Shown here: positions 25,549 through 34,923 of the stretch, piece by piece
Position numbering within the stretch: the stretch's first letter is position 1
How the letters are laid out: each line of letters begins with the position of its first letter
Origin: CAVTJX01 sp963735175
GTDB taxonomy: Bacteria > Electryoneota > RPQS01
NCBI GenBank assembly: GCA_963735175.1
Contig: CAVTJX010000011.1
Span: 1-58,373 of the forward strand
Direction: 5' to 3'
Length of the DNA: 58,373 nucleotides
Notes under the pieces: model-generated
Databases searched by the model: none
Told to the model about the DNA's origin: nothing
Seen by the model: only the letters and a program-made list of their open reading frames with translations
Translations under genes and position numbers: made by a program

Positions 25549-26271
25549 CTAAGGTTCCTTGTCTTGCGGTTTAGGGCCCACTTCTCTAAACCGCGGATCG
25601 ACAAAAATATCCTTCAGCTGTAATCGTTGCTTTGCATCAAAATCAGGGTGTTTAACATATCGATGGCGCGAAGCCATTTGGAAGCAATACTCACGAATGA
25701 AGGCCTGAATTGCTGCTTGACTTGTCGGCGCGCCAAATGCTCTAAGATCTGTGAGCAGTCGGTTTGTCAACGCAAGTTCTTCGATGATAACTACTGCTGC
25801 CCGACCCTTCTCATCTAGAAGTTTACGCCTAAGATGCTGCCCCGCATCAGAAGAAATTGCTCTTTCGCAGACCAAGGTCATTCCACGGAAAAGGATTTTT
25901 GCGCATTCGGTAACTGCATCAGAATCCTCACGGGAAAAATCAAGATGAGTGAAAAATGACTCCTGAAATGACGCTTCGATTTGTCTAACAGCATCCTCAC
26001 TTACGCTTTCGATTTTCGCGGAATTTGCCCATATTTGTCGCGCGACGACAATACCTTCATTGGACCGAAAATAAGATTCAAGTCTTGACCAATAGGTTGT
26101 CGGCAGAATTCCTTCGACTTTTTGGACAACGTTGTCAACTTCAATAAGTGCTGATTCAATTGCCTCTTCCCATTTAAGACCAATTAGGAGCCTGCTAAAA
26201 AGACCCGATGCCGATTTTATCAACAATGGCGAAGCAAATTTTATAACTGAAATCGCCGCAGGTGTCACCAT
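25549..26271 (-). CDS. N-terminal segment of the NACHT protein, ended by in-frame TAG
   Basis: 240 codons. Helical N-terminal domain (MVTPAAISVIKFASPLLIKS; WEEAIESALIEVDN; YWSRLESYFRSNEGIV; HLDFSREDSDAVTECAKILF) followed by a linker ending LQLKDIFVDPRFREVG, the L-x-(E/D)-I-(Y/F)-V segment that usually sits 20-30 residues before a NACHT Walker A. The stop (TAG at 25549-25551) is followed in the same frame by the NACHT ORF, 996 codons in all from 26271 to 23284. A CAG-to-TAG change would give Gln. If translated separately this would be a free sensor or effector domain. The island is AT-richer than its neighbours and has no frameshifts. Confidence 0.7.
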   Translation of the reverse strand: MVTPAAISVIKFASPLLIKSASGLFSRLLIGLKWEEAIESALIEVDNVVQKVEGILPTTYWSRLESYFRSNEGIVVARQIWANSAKIESVSEDAVRQIEASFQESFFTHLDFSREDSDAVTECAKILFRGMTLVCERAISSDAGQHLRRKLLDEKGRAAVVIIEELALTNRLLTDLRAFGAPTSQAAIQAFIREYCFQMASRHRYVKHPDFDAKQRLQLKDIFVDPRFREVGPKPQDKEP

Positions 26272-26616
26272 TATTTCCCCTAAATCGTAAAGATTTGCAA
26301 TCGGTTTGGCTCGAACATGACGCCTTCTATCATATACGAAAATCGCGTGATTTAATCAAGCATAAAACAATAAAAGTGAAAATCCAAAATTCGATTGCAG
26401 ATTGTCGCGGGTCCCAGATACCGAATTTAGGTTGGGGGTGACAGATTAGAAAGACCCGAAGTACGAAGTCTAATATCCAAATCAAGAAAAGCCAAGCAGC
26501 CCATTATTGAAGCGGAACAGATGTAAAGTTGAGAATTCGGGAGGAAATGAGTAAATTGGGGCGGTTTGAGTGGTTTGGTCGTCCCGCCGGTTGTCCCTCC
26601 TAACCTCCCACCTGTT
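26272..26616. other. Intergenic region at the NACHT island edge
   Basis: AT-rich. Presumably carries the NACHT promoter at its left end. Contains AGATTAGA...TCTAAT (26443-26473), a weak inverted repeat, and a C/T-rich tract just before the MFS start. No integrase, direct repeat pair or tRNA remnant was recognised to mark an insertion site. Confidence 0.45.
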
Positions 26617-27987
26617 ATGAGCTTAGAACGCAAGCACCTGCTGCAGCCCGGGTTTCGGGCGCGGCGGGCGATGAATTGGGTGTCGCTCGGCCTCCTGTAT
26701 GCCGCCTATTACATGGCGCGCTACAACATCACTATCGCCAATCCGATTTTGCGCGAGACCTTCGGCTGGTCGAAAGAGCAGATTGGGATGATTGTGGCCG
26801 CCGGCTTCTGGACCTACGGGCTGAGCGTGTTCTTCAACGGCCCGCTGGCCGACCGCATCGGCGGCCGGAAGGCGATTCTCTTCGGCGGCTCGTTTGTGGT
26901 GGTGTTCACGATCATCTTTGGCGTGGCGCCGACGCTCGTGGGGATGGTCAGCCAGTCGGCCAGCGTGCTGCTGACCGTGCTGATCTTCTGCTGGATGGCG
27001 ATCAACTACTTCCAGAGCTTCGGGGCGCTGTCGATTGTGAAGGTGAACGCGGCGTGGTTCCACGTGCGCGAACGCGGCGTCTTCGGCGGAATCTTCGGGA
27101 TCATGATTCAGGCCGGGCGGCTGGGCATTATGGCCTTTGGCGGTTTGATCGTGACGTATTTGAGCTGGCAGTTCGTGTTCTTCATTCCCGCCGCGCTGCT
27201 GCTGCTGATTGTGCTCTGGGGCAAGTACGCGATTAAGGACGCGCCGGATCACGCGGGGTTCGAGTACCTCGATCCGGGCGACGGCAGCGATCAGGAAGAA
27301 GACGTGAAAGTGAACTACGCGTGGATCATCAAGCGCGTGTTCACCAACAAAACCATGCTGACGATTGCCGCGGCGGAATTCTGCACCGGCTTCGTGCGCC
27401 ACGGTATCGACCAGTGGTTCCCGAGCTTCATGCACGAAGTGCACGGCGTCTCGTTTGTCAGCAAGGAATATTTGTTGACGGCCATCGGCATGCCGATCGG
27501 CGCGATCCTGGGCGGACTGCTGGCGGGCACGCTTTCGGACAAGCTGTTCGGCTCGCGGCGGCCGCCGGTGGCGGCACTGTTTTTCGCGGGGCAGAGCCTG
27601 GCGCTGATCGGGCTGCACTACAGCCAGAGCTGGGGACCGTTCGCTTCCATTTGGATGTTCATGCTGGTGTCGATGTGCATTCAGGGCACGCACAGTCTGC
27701 TAAGCGGCGTGGCGTCAATGGACTTCGGCGGCAAGAAAGCGGCGGCTTCGGCGGCGGGACTGTTTGACGGCTGCCAGTACATCGCGGGCGGCATTGTGGG
27801 CATTGGCCTCGGCTGGATGCTGGATACCTTCGGCTGGGACAACTGGGTGTGGAGTATCATCGGCTTCAGCCTGATGGGGACGGTGCTGATGTTGACGCTG
27901 TGGCACGCGCGGCCCGCGGGGCAACTCTCGTTGGATTTTGACGCGGCGCAGAAAGCGAAGAAAGCAAGGATGAAGGCGGAAGGATGA
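26617..27987 (+). CDS. MFS transporter of the organophosphate:phosphate antiporter (GlpT/UhpT-like) family
   Basis: 456 residues from the ATG at 26617; the longer ORF start at 26566 adds a proline-rich tract with no membrane logic. Twelve predicted helices. Begins RRAMNWVSLGLLYAAYYMAR (family W-x-x-x-x-x-x-YY-x-x-R), then GWSKEQIGMIVAAGFWTYGL, FNGPLADRIGGRKAI and LLAGTLSDKLFGSRRPP. These match glycerol-3-phosphate and hexose-phosphate antiporters. The charged loop HAGFEYLDPGDGSDQEED lies between the two halves. No good Shine-Dalgarno sequence. The glycerophosphodiesterase at 12.9 kb would make a possible substrate, but the two are not linked. Confidence 0.82.
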   Translation: MSLERKHLLQPGFRARRAMNWVSLGLLYAAYYMARYNITIANPILRETFGWSKEQIGMIVAAGFWTYGLSVFFNGPLADRIGGRKAILFGGSFVVVFTIIFGVAPTLVGMVSQSASVLLTVLIFCWMAINYFQSFGALSIVKVNAAWFHVRERGVFGGIFGIMIQAGRLGIMAFGGLIVTYLSWQFVFFIPAALLLLIVLWGKYAIKDAPDHAGFEYLDPGDGSDQEEDVKVNYAWIIKRVFTNKTMLTIAAAEFCTGFVRHGIDQWFPSFMHEVHGVSFVSKEYLLTAIGMPIGAILGGLLAGTLSDKLFGSRRPPVAALFFAGQSLALIGLHYSQSWGPFASIWMFMLVSMCIQGTHSLLSGVASMDFGGKKAAASAAGLFDGCQYIAGGIVGIGLGWMLDTFGWDNWVWSIIGFSLMGTVLMLTLWHARPAGQLSLDFDAAQKAKKARMKAEG

Positions 27988-27995
27988 AGGATGAA
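27968..27995 (+). repeat. Heptamer array spanning the MFS stop codon and the next ribosome-binding site
   Basis: GGATGAA, GGCGGAA, GGATGAA, GGATGAA: four units of seven. They overlap the last codons and TGA of the MFS gene and supply AAGGATG upstream of the carbon-nitrogen hydrolase start. Confidence 0.7.
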
Positions 27996-28001
27996 CGGCA
28001 G

Positions 28002-28787
28002 ATGAAGATTGGGCTGGTGCAGACTTCGCCCGTGTTTGGGGAGAAACAGACCAACCGCGAGCAGATTGAACGGCTCGTGGGGGATGCACGGGCGGATTTG
28101 TGGATCATGCCGGAGCTGGCGCTGACGGGATATGAATTCTTATCTCGCGATGAAGCGCGGGAACTGGCGGAAGAGATTCCGCAGGGGGAGACGTGCCGGT
28201 GGCTGGCGGGGTTCTGTTCCGAGCGGCTCTGTCATGCGGTGCTGGGGATGGCGGAACGAGATGGGGAACGCGTGTATAACAGCGCGGTGCTAATGGGGCC
28301 GCGGGGACTCGTGGCGAAATACCGGAAGCTGCATCTGTTTGACCGCGAGACGGAGCGCTTTGATGCGGGGGATCTGCCGTTTGCGGTGCATGACATCGGA
28401 CTTGCGCGGGTGGGGCTGATGATCTGCTTTGACTGGCGCTTTCCCGAGGCGGCGCGGACGCTGGCGCTGCGCGGCGCGCAGATCATCGCGCACCCGTCGA
28501 ACCTCGTGATGCCCTATTGCCAGGAGGCGATGGTGACGCGGGCGCTGGAGAACCGCGTGTTCTGCGCGACGACGAACCGGGTGGGCATTGAGACGCGGGC
28601 GGGCCGGGAGTTGGGCTTCACCGGGCGCTCGCAGATCGTCGCGCCGGACGGGAAACGGCTGTGCCAAGCCGACGCAATGACGGCAGAAGTAGTCTTCGCC
28701 GAGATCGATCCACGACAGGCGGACAACAAGCACGCGACGAAGGTGAATGATTTGTTTGCGGATCGACGGACGGAATTTTATGAATGA
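28002..28787 (+). CDS. Carbon-nitrogen hydrolase (nitrilase superfamily, omega-amidase-like)
   Basis: 261 residues starting MKIGLVQTSPVFGEKQTN (28002). Catalytic triad: Glu in LWIMPELALTGYEF, Lys in VAKYRKLHLFD, Cys in GLMICFDWRFPEAAR. Closest in pattern to the Nit2/YafV and general amidohydrolase branch. Hydrolyses an amide C-N bond, substrate uncertain (omega-amidase or deaminated glutathione amidase are candidates). Overlaps the end of the MFS gene through the longer ORF start, so probably co-transcribed. Confidence 0.85.
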   Translation: MKIGLVQTSPVFGEKQTNREQIERLVGDARADLWIMPELALTGYEFLSRDEARELAEEIPQGETCRWLAGFCSERLCHAVLGMAERDGERVYNSAVLMGPRGLVAKYRKLHLFDRETERFDAGDLPFAVHDIGLARVGLMICFDWRFPEAARTLALRGAQIIAHPSNLVMPYCQEAMVTRALENRVFCATTNRVGIETRAGRELGFTGRSQIVAPDGKRLCQADAMTAEVVFAEIDPRQADNKHATKVNDLFADRRTEFYE

Positions 28788-28790
28788 AGA

Positions 28791-28852
28791 AGGACACGGC
28801 CTGCCGTGTCCCTACAGGAATAGAAAACGGCGACTGATGAGGTCGCCGTTTC
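28791..28852. terminator. Bidirectional terminator with dispersed palindrome
   Basis: GGACACGGC-ct-GCCGTGTCC (28793-28812), then AAACGGCGAC-tgatgag-GTCGCCGTTT (28825-28851) with TCTATT after it and A-rich sequence before. It separates the convergent hydrolase and pabBC genes. Confidence 0.75.
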
Positions 28853-30618
28853 TATTCTACGAGGCGGGCGGGGATCCAGCCGCGCACGGAATTGATGAGG
28901 AAGATGGCGTCGGCCTGGCGTAGAGCGTCGATGGTGATGATGCCTTCGCGGATGCGGCCACGGGATAGAAGCTCGGCGCGATAGGTGCCGGGGAGCAAGC
29001 CGCAGGAAGCGGGTGGAGTGATGAGCGCTCCAGCCTTGCGGATGACGAGATTGGCGAGGGTGGATTCGGTGAGTTCACCGCGCTCGTTCCAGAACAGCAC
29101 ATCGTCGGCGTCAGGATGCGCGGCACGGGCGGAGTCGTAGACAGCGCGGCGTGTGGTTTTGTGGCGGAGGAAGGGATCGGTGGAATCGACAGGTTCCGCA
29201 GCGAGGGTGACACGCCAATAGCGGGAAGCGCGGACGGGATACGGTTTGGTCTCGAGCGTCACCGTGCCATCGGCGGCAAGGAGCAGGCGGAAGATGCTTC
29301 GTTCGCCGCCCGTGTGCGCGGCGAGACGCAGTGCAATCGCGGCGCGATCGATCGTGAAGCCAAAATATTTCGCCGCAGCGTGTAGGCGATCGAGGTGACG
29401 ATCGAACAGGAAGACGCCACGTTCGGGAGTCCAGAGCATGGTCTCGAGGAGTCGGAATTCGGCAAAGGCGGCGGAGAGGACAGCGGCCTTGAGTTCGCAC
29501 TCGGCGTATTCGGCCTCCGCGTTCGAGTCCCAGACGATGCCGCCGCCGGTGCCATACTCAGCTTGTGATCCGTGCAAGGTAAGCGTGCGGATGGCGACGT
29601 TGAACTGCGCCTCGCCATGAGGCGCGGCGAAGCCGATGGCGCCGGTGTAGATGCCGCGGGGGGTGGATTCGAGTTCGCGGATGAGGCGCATGGTGCTGAC
29701 CTTGGGCGCGCCGGTGACAGAGGCACAGGGAAAGAGCGCGGCAAAGATCGCTTCGAGCGAGGCCGCGGATTCGGCCTCCACGATGGAGGTCATCTGCAAG
29801 AGCGTGGGGTAATGTTCGATTTCGAAGAGGCGGGGGACGCGCACACTGCCGCGCTTCGCAATGCGCGAGAGATCGTTGCGCACCATGTCGACGATCATCA
29901 GATTTTCGGCGCGGTCCTTCTGTGATCCTTGCAGGGTTGCGATATGGTGTTCCACTTCCTCAGGCGTTTTGCCGCAGGGGGCGGTGCCCTTCATGGGGCG
30001 CATGGAAATCGTTTCGCCGCGGCGATGGAAGAAGAGTTCGGGCGAAGCGCTGGCGATATGGTATTCACCCGAGTTGATGAAGGCGGCAAAACGCGTAGGC
30101 TGTGCGCGGACAAGGGCGGCAAAGAGCGCGGCGGGATTGCCGTTGAACGCGTTGGAAAGCCGCAGCGTAAAATTGACTTGATAGGTGTTGCCGGAGGCAA
30201 TCTCTTCATGGATGCGGGCGAGGGCAGCATCGTAAGCGGCGCGGGAGATGGACGGTTTCCAGTGCGGTGTTATGCGAAGCGCACGCGGCGAAATGCCGGG
30301 GAAACCGGGAAAGCGTTCCGGCGGACCATACAGGCCGAAACTCGCGAGGGGGAGCGTGCCGTGTGGCGGATGCGTGACGAAAGCGGGATCAAATGCGGGG
30401 GCGGCCTCGTAGGTCACAAAGCCGGCGGCCCAGCCGCCGTGCCGCGTATGCTCTTCCACCGTACGCAACAGCGGGCGTACACCGGCGAGCGTCGCCGCCG
30501 TGAGCATCTGCCGCGGATGGCGGAAGAGCAGCCATTCAGTTTCGCCGCCGGGAAGCGCGTGCTGGAGCAGCATCGCGTCGGGTTCGGTATCGGGCTGCCG
30601 GGCGGTCGAGTCACTCAT
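28852..30618 (-). CDS. pabBC: Fused aminodeoxychorismate synthase I and aminodeoxychorismate lyase
   Basis: 588 residues from the ATG at 30618. Residues 1-360 are the chorismate-binding domain (EEIASGNTYQVNFTLRL; FFHRRGETISMRPMKGTAPC; KDRAENLMIVDMVRNDLSRI; CASVTGAPKVSTMRLIRELE; EYGTGGGIVWDS). Residues 370-588 are a class IV aminotransferase-type PLP lyase (LETMLWTPERGVFLFDRHLD; TTRRAVYDSARAAHPD; NERGELTESTLANLVI). Together they make 4-aminobenzoate for folate. The PabB-PabC fusion is a known arrangement. The catalytic PIKGT motif reads PMKGT here, with Lys kept. The start overlaps the pabA stop by eight bases. Confidence 0.92.
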   Translation of the reverse strand: MSDSTARQPDTEPDAMLLQHALPGGETEWLLFRHPRQMLTAATLAGVRPLLRTVEEHTRHGGWAAGFVTYEAAPAFDPAFVTHPPHGTLPLASFGLYGPPERFPGFPGISPRALRITPHWKPSISRAAYDAALARIHEEIASGNTYQVNFTLRLSNAFNGNPAALFAALVRAQPTRFAAFINSGEYHIASASPELFFHRRGETISMRPMKGTAPCGKTPEEVEHHIATLQGSQKDRAENLMIVDMVRNDLSRIAKRGSVRVPRLFEIEHYPTLLQMTSIVEAESAASLEAIFAALFPCASVTGAPKVSTMRLIRELESTPRGIYTGAIGFAAPHGEAQFNVAIRTLTLHGSQAEYGTGGGIVWDSNAEAEYAECELKAAVLSAAFAEFRLLETMLWTPERGVFLFDRHLDRLHAAAKYFGFTIDRAAIALRLAAHTGGERSIFRLLLAADGTVTLETKPYPVRASRYWRVTLAAEPVDSTDPFLRHKTTRRAVYDSARAAHPDADDVLFWNERGELTESTLANLVIRKAGALITPPASCGLLPGTYRAELLSRGRIREGIITIDALRQADAIFLINSVRGWIPARLVE

Positions 30619-31195
30619 GCCACACTCCGCCGCGCACGGCGAGGAAGTTTTGCAGCAGCGGCAGACCGTGTTCCGTGAGAATCGATTCGGGGTGAAACTG
30701 CACGCCCATGGCGGTAAATCGCGTATGACAGAGGCCCATGATCTCACCGGTTTCCGTTCGGGCTGTAATGCGGAGTTCGGGCGGCAGACGGGCGGGATCG
30801 ACGACCAGGGAATGGTAACGGGTCGCGGTGAAGGGTGATGGTAGATGATCGAAGGGCGGCGCGTCGTGGTGGTGAATGGCGGAGGTCTTGCCGTGGACGG
30901 GCTCACGCGCACGGATAATGCGGCCACCGAAGACCTGCGCGAGATACTGGTGGCCGAGGCAGACACCGAGGATCGGGACGATTCCAGAAAAGGCACGGAT
31001 TGCGTTGCAGGAAATGCCCGCATCGGTGGGCGCGCCGGGGCCGGGCGAGATGACAACGTGCGTGGGCGCGAGCGCGCGGAGTTCAGCGACAGTTACCTGA
31101 TCGTTCCTAAAGACACGCACGTCTTCGCCCAGTGCCTCGAAGTAGTGGACGAGGTTGAAGGTGAAGGAATCGTAGTTGTCGATGAGAGCGAGCAT
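30611..31195 (-). CDS. pabA: Aminodeoxychorismate/anthranilate synthase glutamine amidotransferase
   Basis: 194 residues, class I glutamine amidotransferase. LIDNYDSFTFNLVHYF start; oxyanion strand VVISPGPGAPTDAG; nucleophile Cys in ILGVCLGHQYL; His and Glu in VQFHPESILTEHG. Supplies ammonia to the fused PabB-PabC encoded just downstream with an eight-base overlap; no trpE neighbour, so pabA rather than trpG, though the subunit can be shared. The start is five bases from a GACTC-(heptamer)3-CTTC element and has no clear Shine-Dalgarno. Confidence 0.92.
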   Translation of the reverse strand: MLALIDNYDSFTFNLVHYFEALGEDVRVFRNDQVTVAELRALAPTHVVISPGPGAPTDAGISCNAIRAFSGIVPILGVCLGHQYLAQVFGGRIIRAREPVHGKTSAIHHHDAPPFDHLPSPFTATRYHSLVVDPARLPPELRITARTETGEIMGLCHTRFTAMGVQFHPESILTEHGLPLLQNFLAVRGGVWHE

Positions 31196-31200
31196 GGGCG

Positions 31201-31230
31201 GAAGAAAATTCTAAATTCGAAATACGAGTC
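31201..31230 (-). promoter_or_regulatory. GACTC-(heptamer)3-CTTC element before pabA
   Basis: On the coding strand GACTC, GTATTTC, GAATTTA, GAATTTT, CTTC, ending five bases before the ATG. Confidence 0.65.
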
Positions 31231-31543
31231 AGAAGGAAATTAGTTCCAAGATCGGCGGGGTCTTGTTAATGCTCACGCGGTGGTCCGTGCCTCCGGTAGA
31301 CCCCGCGCGGCGGCGAAGCATGGAGAAGGGGGTGAGCACAAAGAGCAGAGGACATGGCATGCCATGTCCCTACAAGAGTCATTCAAGAAATGCAGCGCCG
31401 CGGAATTCGGCCGGGTTTTTGTTTGGGCGCAAGCGATTGGACGTGCGCATGCCCAACCCGGCTCGTCCGGAGTATTGAAAATTCGAATTCGGAACAGAAA
31501 TCCCACCCCCCCTATCCCCCCTGTCAACGGGGGGGAACAGGAA
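31231..31543. repeat. Intergenic region with dispersed palindromes
   Basis: Contains GGACATGGC-at-GCCATGTCC (31351-31370) and an inverse CCCACCCCCC...GTCAACGGGGGGG element (31502-31538). No gene supported. Confidence 0.55.
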
Positions 31544-32428
<885 letters not shown>

Positions 32429-32438
32429 GGGTACCTTT

Positions 32439-32475
32439 GAAGAAAATCCGAAATCCAAAATCCGAAATCCGAGTC
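32439..32475 (-). promoter_or_regulatory. GACTC-(GGATTTY)4-CTTC element before purC
   Basis: Coding strand: GACTC, GGATTTC, GGATTTT, GGATTTC, GGATTTT, CTTC. The unit order (C, T, C, T ending) is the same as at dapL. Confidence 0.7.
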
Positions 32476-32491
32476 AGAGACAGTGAAGCAG

Positions 32492-32522
32492 ACGGCGGAC
32501 TCTGGAGAGTCCGCACGGCGAT
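32492..32522. repeat. Dispersed palindrome GACGGCGGACTC...GAGTCCGCACGGCGA
   Basis: GCGGACTC-tg-GAGAGTCCGC-type hairpin. Related copies at 46473-46500 and 49431-49461 carry GGCCTC/GAGGCC in the same frame GACGGCGG...CCGCACGG. The stem bases covary, which is what a structured element would show. Confidence 0.55.
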
Positions 32523-32565
32523 CTCCTTAGCTGCTAAGTCACCACGGCGGAAGGGACAATTTGAA

Positions 32566-32976
32566 TCAGAGTGTGGACGGGACGGACGGGGGTGGCGGGG
32601 TGACGACGGGTTTGCGGCGGCCGAAGAGGAGTAGAATGCCGGCAACGAGGGGCGGCAGAGCCATCGTCATCTCCATGAAGACGATCGTCATCAGCGGCAT
32701 GTTCGTCGCATACAAAGGATAAAGGATGCCGACAGCAAGGCCCATCGCCACGAGCAGGATGGCGGCTTTGATCTGCCAGGCGAACGCCAGTACGCCAACG
32801 ATGAGGAAACCCAACCCCGGCAGAATGTGGGCGAGCGTGCCGCCAACACTTTCGCGTTCGCCGACGCTCGAGGCAATGCCGAACCAGAGCCAGAACGCCG
32901 CCCAGACCAGCACGAGCAAGCGGCCCAGGAGGCGCAATCGTTTGCGGGAGTCGCGGGGAGACGCAGTCGTGGACAT
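32566..32976 (-). CDS. Four-helix inner-membrane protein of unknown function
   Basis: 136 residues. The start at 32976 is fixed by a perfect GGAGG six to seven bases upstream. Helices at about 18-38, 46-64, 66-88 and 94-117; basic N-terminus (SPRDSRKRLRLLGR) and a Pro-rich tail (VVTPPPPSVPSTL). Family not recognised. A four-unit GACTC-heptamer element lies 28 bases before the start, on the far side of the ribosome-binding site. Confidence 0.65.
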   Translation of the reverse strand: MSTTASPRDSRKRLRLLGRLLVLVWAAFWLWFGIASSVGERESVGGTLAHILPGLGFLIVGVLAFAWQIKAAILLVAMGLAVGILYPLYATNMPLMTIVFMEMTMALPPLVAGILLLFGRRKPVVTPPPPSVPSTL

Positions 32977-33003
32977 GGAGACCTCCGGGGAAGAGGGAAG
33001 AAG

Positions 33004-33042
33004 GAAGAGGAAATTCGAAACTCGAAACTCGAAATTCGAGTC
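33004..33042 (-). promoter_or_regulatory. GACTC-(heptamer)4 element before the membrane protein
   Basis: Coding strand: GACTC, GAATTTC, GAGTTTC, GAGTTTC, GAATTTC, CTCTTC. Unlike the other copies it is separated from the start by a normal Shine-Dalgarno region. Confidence 0.6.
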
Positions 33043-33115
33043 AGAGCAGGAAGACGGAGTACCACCCCCCGTCACCACTTCGTTACGGCAGGTTCAACTT
33101 CGGCAGAAGGCAGAG

Positions 33116-33175
33116 ACCCACCCCCCCTTGCCCCCCCGAGATCCCGGATCAAGTCCGGGAGGGGGGAACAGAAAA
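33116..33175. repeat. Dispersed CCCACCCCCC...GGGGGGAACAGAA element with CCCGGATCAAGTCCGGG
   Basis: A composite of two repeat families seen separately at 13668/15341 (CCCGGACTTGATCCGGG) and 8645/57446 (CCCCCGTTGAC...). Composite formation suggests one palindrome inserted into another. Confidence 0.5.
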
Positions 33176-33178
33176 TCG

Positions 33179-34858
33179 TTACTCGCCTTTGGGGGTGGGG
33201 GCGGAGGCGAGGAGCTTGGCGTACTCGGGTTTATTGCCGAAGACTTTGACGGCCTTGCGGATCATGGGGTCGTCGTCGAAAGACGCTTCGATGCGGCCGT
33301 TCTGACCGAAGAGCGAACTGGCAAGTTCACCCTCGAGACTGCGACGGATGAAGTCCGATTCCTGTTTGAAATCGATGTCGCGGCGCGATTCCAGCACCCG
33401 GTGCAGATCGTCAAGTTCGGGCTGGACGCGTTCGGCCTCGGCGGTGGGGGCGAGCATGCTGCGGAGGGAATCGAGCAGCGCGTGGCCGTCGGCGTCATAG
33501 TGGAAATCGGTGGAATCGAGCCAGCGGCGGAACTCGAGCATATCGGCTTCGGTCAGATGCGCCGAGGTCAGATCTGGATGGCGGGCGCGGTATTCGGCGA
33601 CAAAATCGAAGAACGAGCCTTGCCGCCAGAGTTCCGTGCCAAGTGGGCCGGGATGGGGCGCGGGCAATTCGATGTCGGGCGTGATGCCGCCGCCGCCTTC
33701 GACGGGCCGGCCATTGCGCGTGGCGAAATGGGCCGACGCCGGATGATCTTCGGACGGATGACTGAGCACGACTTTGTTGTCATCGCCGAAGTAATTGACG
33801 CGCTGAATCAAACGACCCGACGGCGTGTAATACTTAGCGGTGGTGAGCTTGAGCGCCTCGCCGCTCTCGAAGGAGACGACGGATTGCACGAGGCCCTTGC
33901 CGAAGGTGGTTTCGCCGATGAGCACGCCGCGGTCGAGATCTTGCACGGCGCCGGCCACGATCTCCGAGGCGGACGCGCTGCCGCCGTCGATGAGCACGGC
34001 GAGGGGAATCTTGCCCGCGAGGGGATCGTTGGGGAGCTTGAAAACCTGTTCGCTGTCGGTGGCGCGGCCACGCACGGAGAGCACGGCTTCACCCTTGGCA
34101 CAGAACCGTTGCACGACGGCGACGGCGCTGGAGAGCAGACCGCCGGGATTGCCGCGCAAATCGAGGACGAGGGCCTGCATGCCGCCGGTCTGCAGCGAGT
34201 GCAGAGCCTCATCGAGTTCATCGGGCGCGCCACGCGAGAAGTGCGCGAGCTTCAGATAGCCCACGCCGGGTTTGATGAAACCGGAATAGGGCACGTCCTT
34301 GACGCTGATTTCTTTGCGCGTGATGACAAATTCGATGGGTTCGCTGGAGCCGGTGCGTTCGATGGTAAGTGTAACCTGGGTGTCCGGCGCGCCGCGCAGA
34401 TACCTGGCGGCATCGCCGGTGGAAAAGCCGACCGTGAAGGTCGTATCGATCTTGAGGATGCGGTCACCGGAGCGGATACCGACGCGCTGCGCGGGGGATT
34501 CGTCCATGGCGGTGATGACGGTGAGGACTTTGTCCTTGCCGCGCACACCAATTTCGATGCCGACGCCGCCGTAACGGCCCGACGTGATGACGTCGAGGTC
34601 TTCGGTCTCTTCCTCGGGGATGAAGACAGTGTAGGGGTCGAGGGTGGAGAGCATACCGTCGATACCCGCGCGCATGAACTGCTCGGGATTAATGCTGTCG
34701 ACGTAACGCAAACTGAGTTCGCGGTAGACGTCGCCGAAGAGACCGATATTCTTGCGCACCTGCTCGTAGAGAGAATCCTGACCGGAGGGTTTGCCGGCAG
34801 CGGCCAGCGAGACGCAGAGCAGCAGGGCGGTGAGTACGGAAAGAAAACGCGACTTCAT
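33179..34858 (-). CDS. C-terminal processing (tail-specific) serine protease, S41 family
   Basis: 559 residues from the ATG at 34858 (AGGA five bases upstream). Signal peptide 1-20 (ends SLAAA). N-terminal region VYRELSLRYVDSINPEQFMR, PDZ domain about 85-165 (YGGVGIEIGVRGKDKVLTVI; GIRSGDRILKID), then the S41 core: YLKLAHFSRGAPDELDEAL, LVLDLRGNPGGLL, nucleophile Ser in IDGGSASASEIVAGA, general-base Lys in GETTFGKGLVQSV. The extended C-terminal 170 residues (HPDLTSAHLTEADMLEFRRW) are helical, as in longer CtpA/Prc forms. Periplasmic protease, possibly in envelope quality control. Confidence 0.92.
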   Translation of the reverse strand: MKSRFLSVLTALLLCVSLAAAGKPSGQDSLYEQVRKNIGLFGDVYRELSLRYVDSINPEQFMRAGIDGMLSTLDPYTVFIPEEETEDLDVITSGRYGGVGIEIGVRGKDKVLTVITAMDESPAQRVGIRSGDRILKIDTTFTVGFSTGDAARYLRGAPDTQVTLTIERTGSSEPIEFVITRKEISVKDVPYSGFIKPGVGYLKLAHFSRGAPDELDEALHSLQTGGMQALVLDLRGNPGGLLSSAVAVVQRFCAKGEAVLSVRGRATDSEQVFKLPNDPLAGKIPLAVLIDGGSASASEIVAGAVQDLDRGVLIGETTFGKGLVQSVVSFESGEALKLTTAKYYTPSGRLIQRVNYFGDDNKVVLSHPSEDHPASAHFATRNGRPVEGGGGITPDIELPAPHPGPLGTELWRQGSFFDFVAEYRARHPDLTSAHLTEADMLEFRRWLDSTDFHYDADGHALLDSLRSMLAPTAEAERVQPELDDLHRVLESRRDIDFKQESDFIRRSLEGELASSLFGQNGRIEASFDDDPMIRKAVKVFGNKPEYAKLLASAPTPKGE

Positions 34859-34923
34859 GAACATCCTGCAATGCTGGCTCCCGGGGAGTGCCGGGAGCGG
34901 GTCAAATATCATCCTGAATCGAC

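Noticed and set aside
26623..27693. 356-codon minus-strand ORF over the MFS transporter
   Set aside because: His/Gln/Arg-rich mirror of a clear 12-helix transporter on the plus strand.
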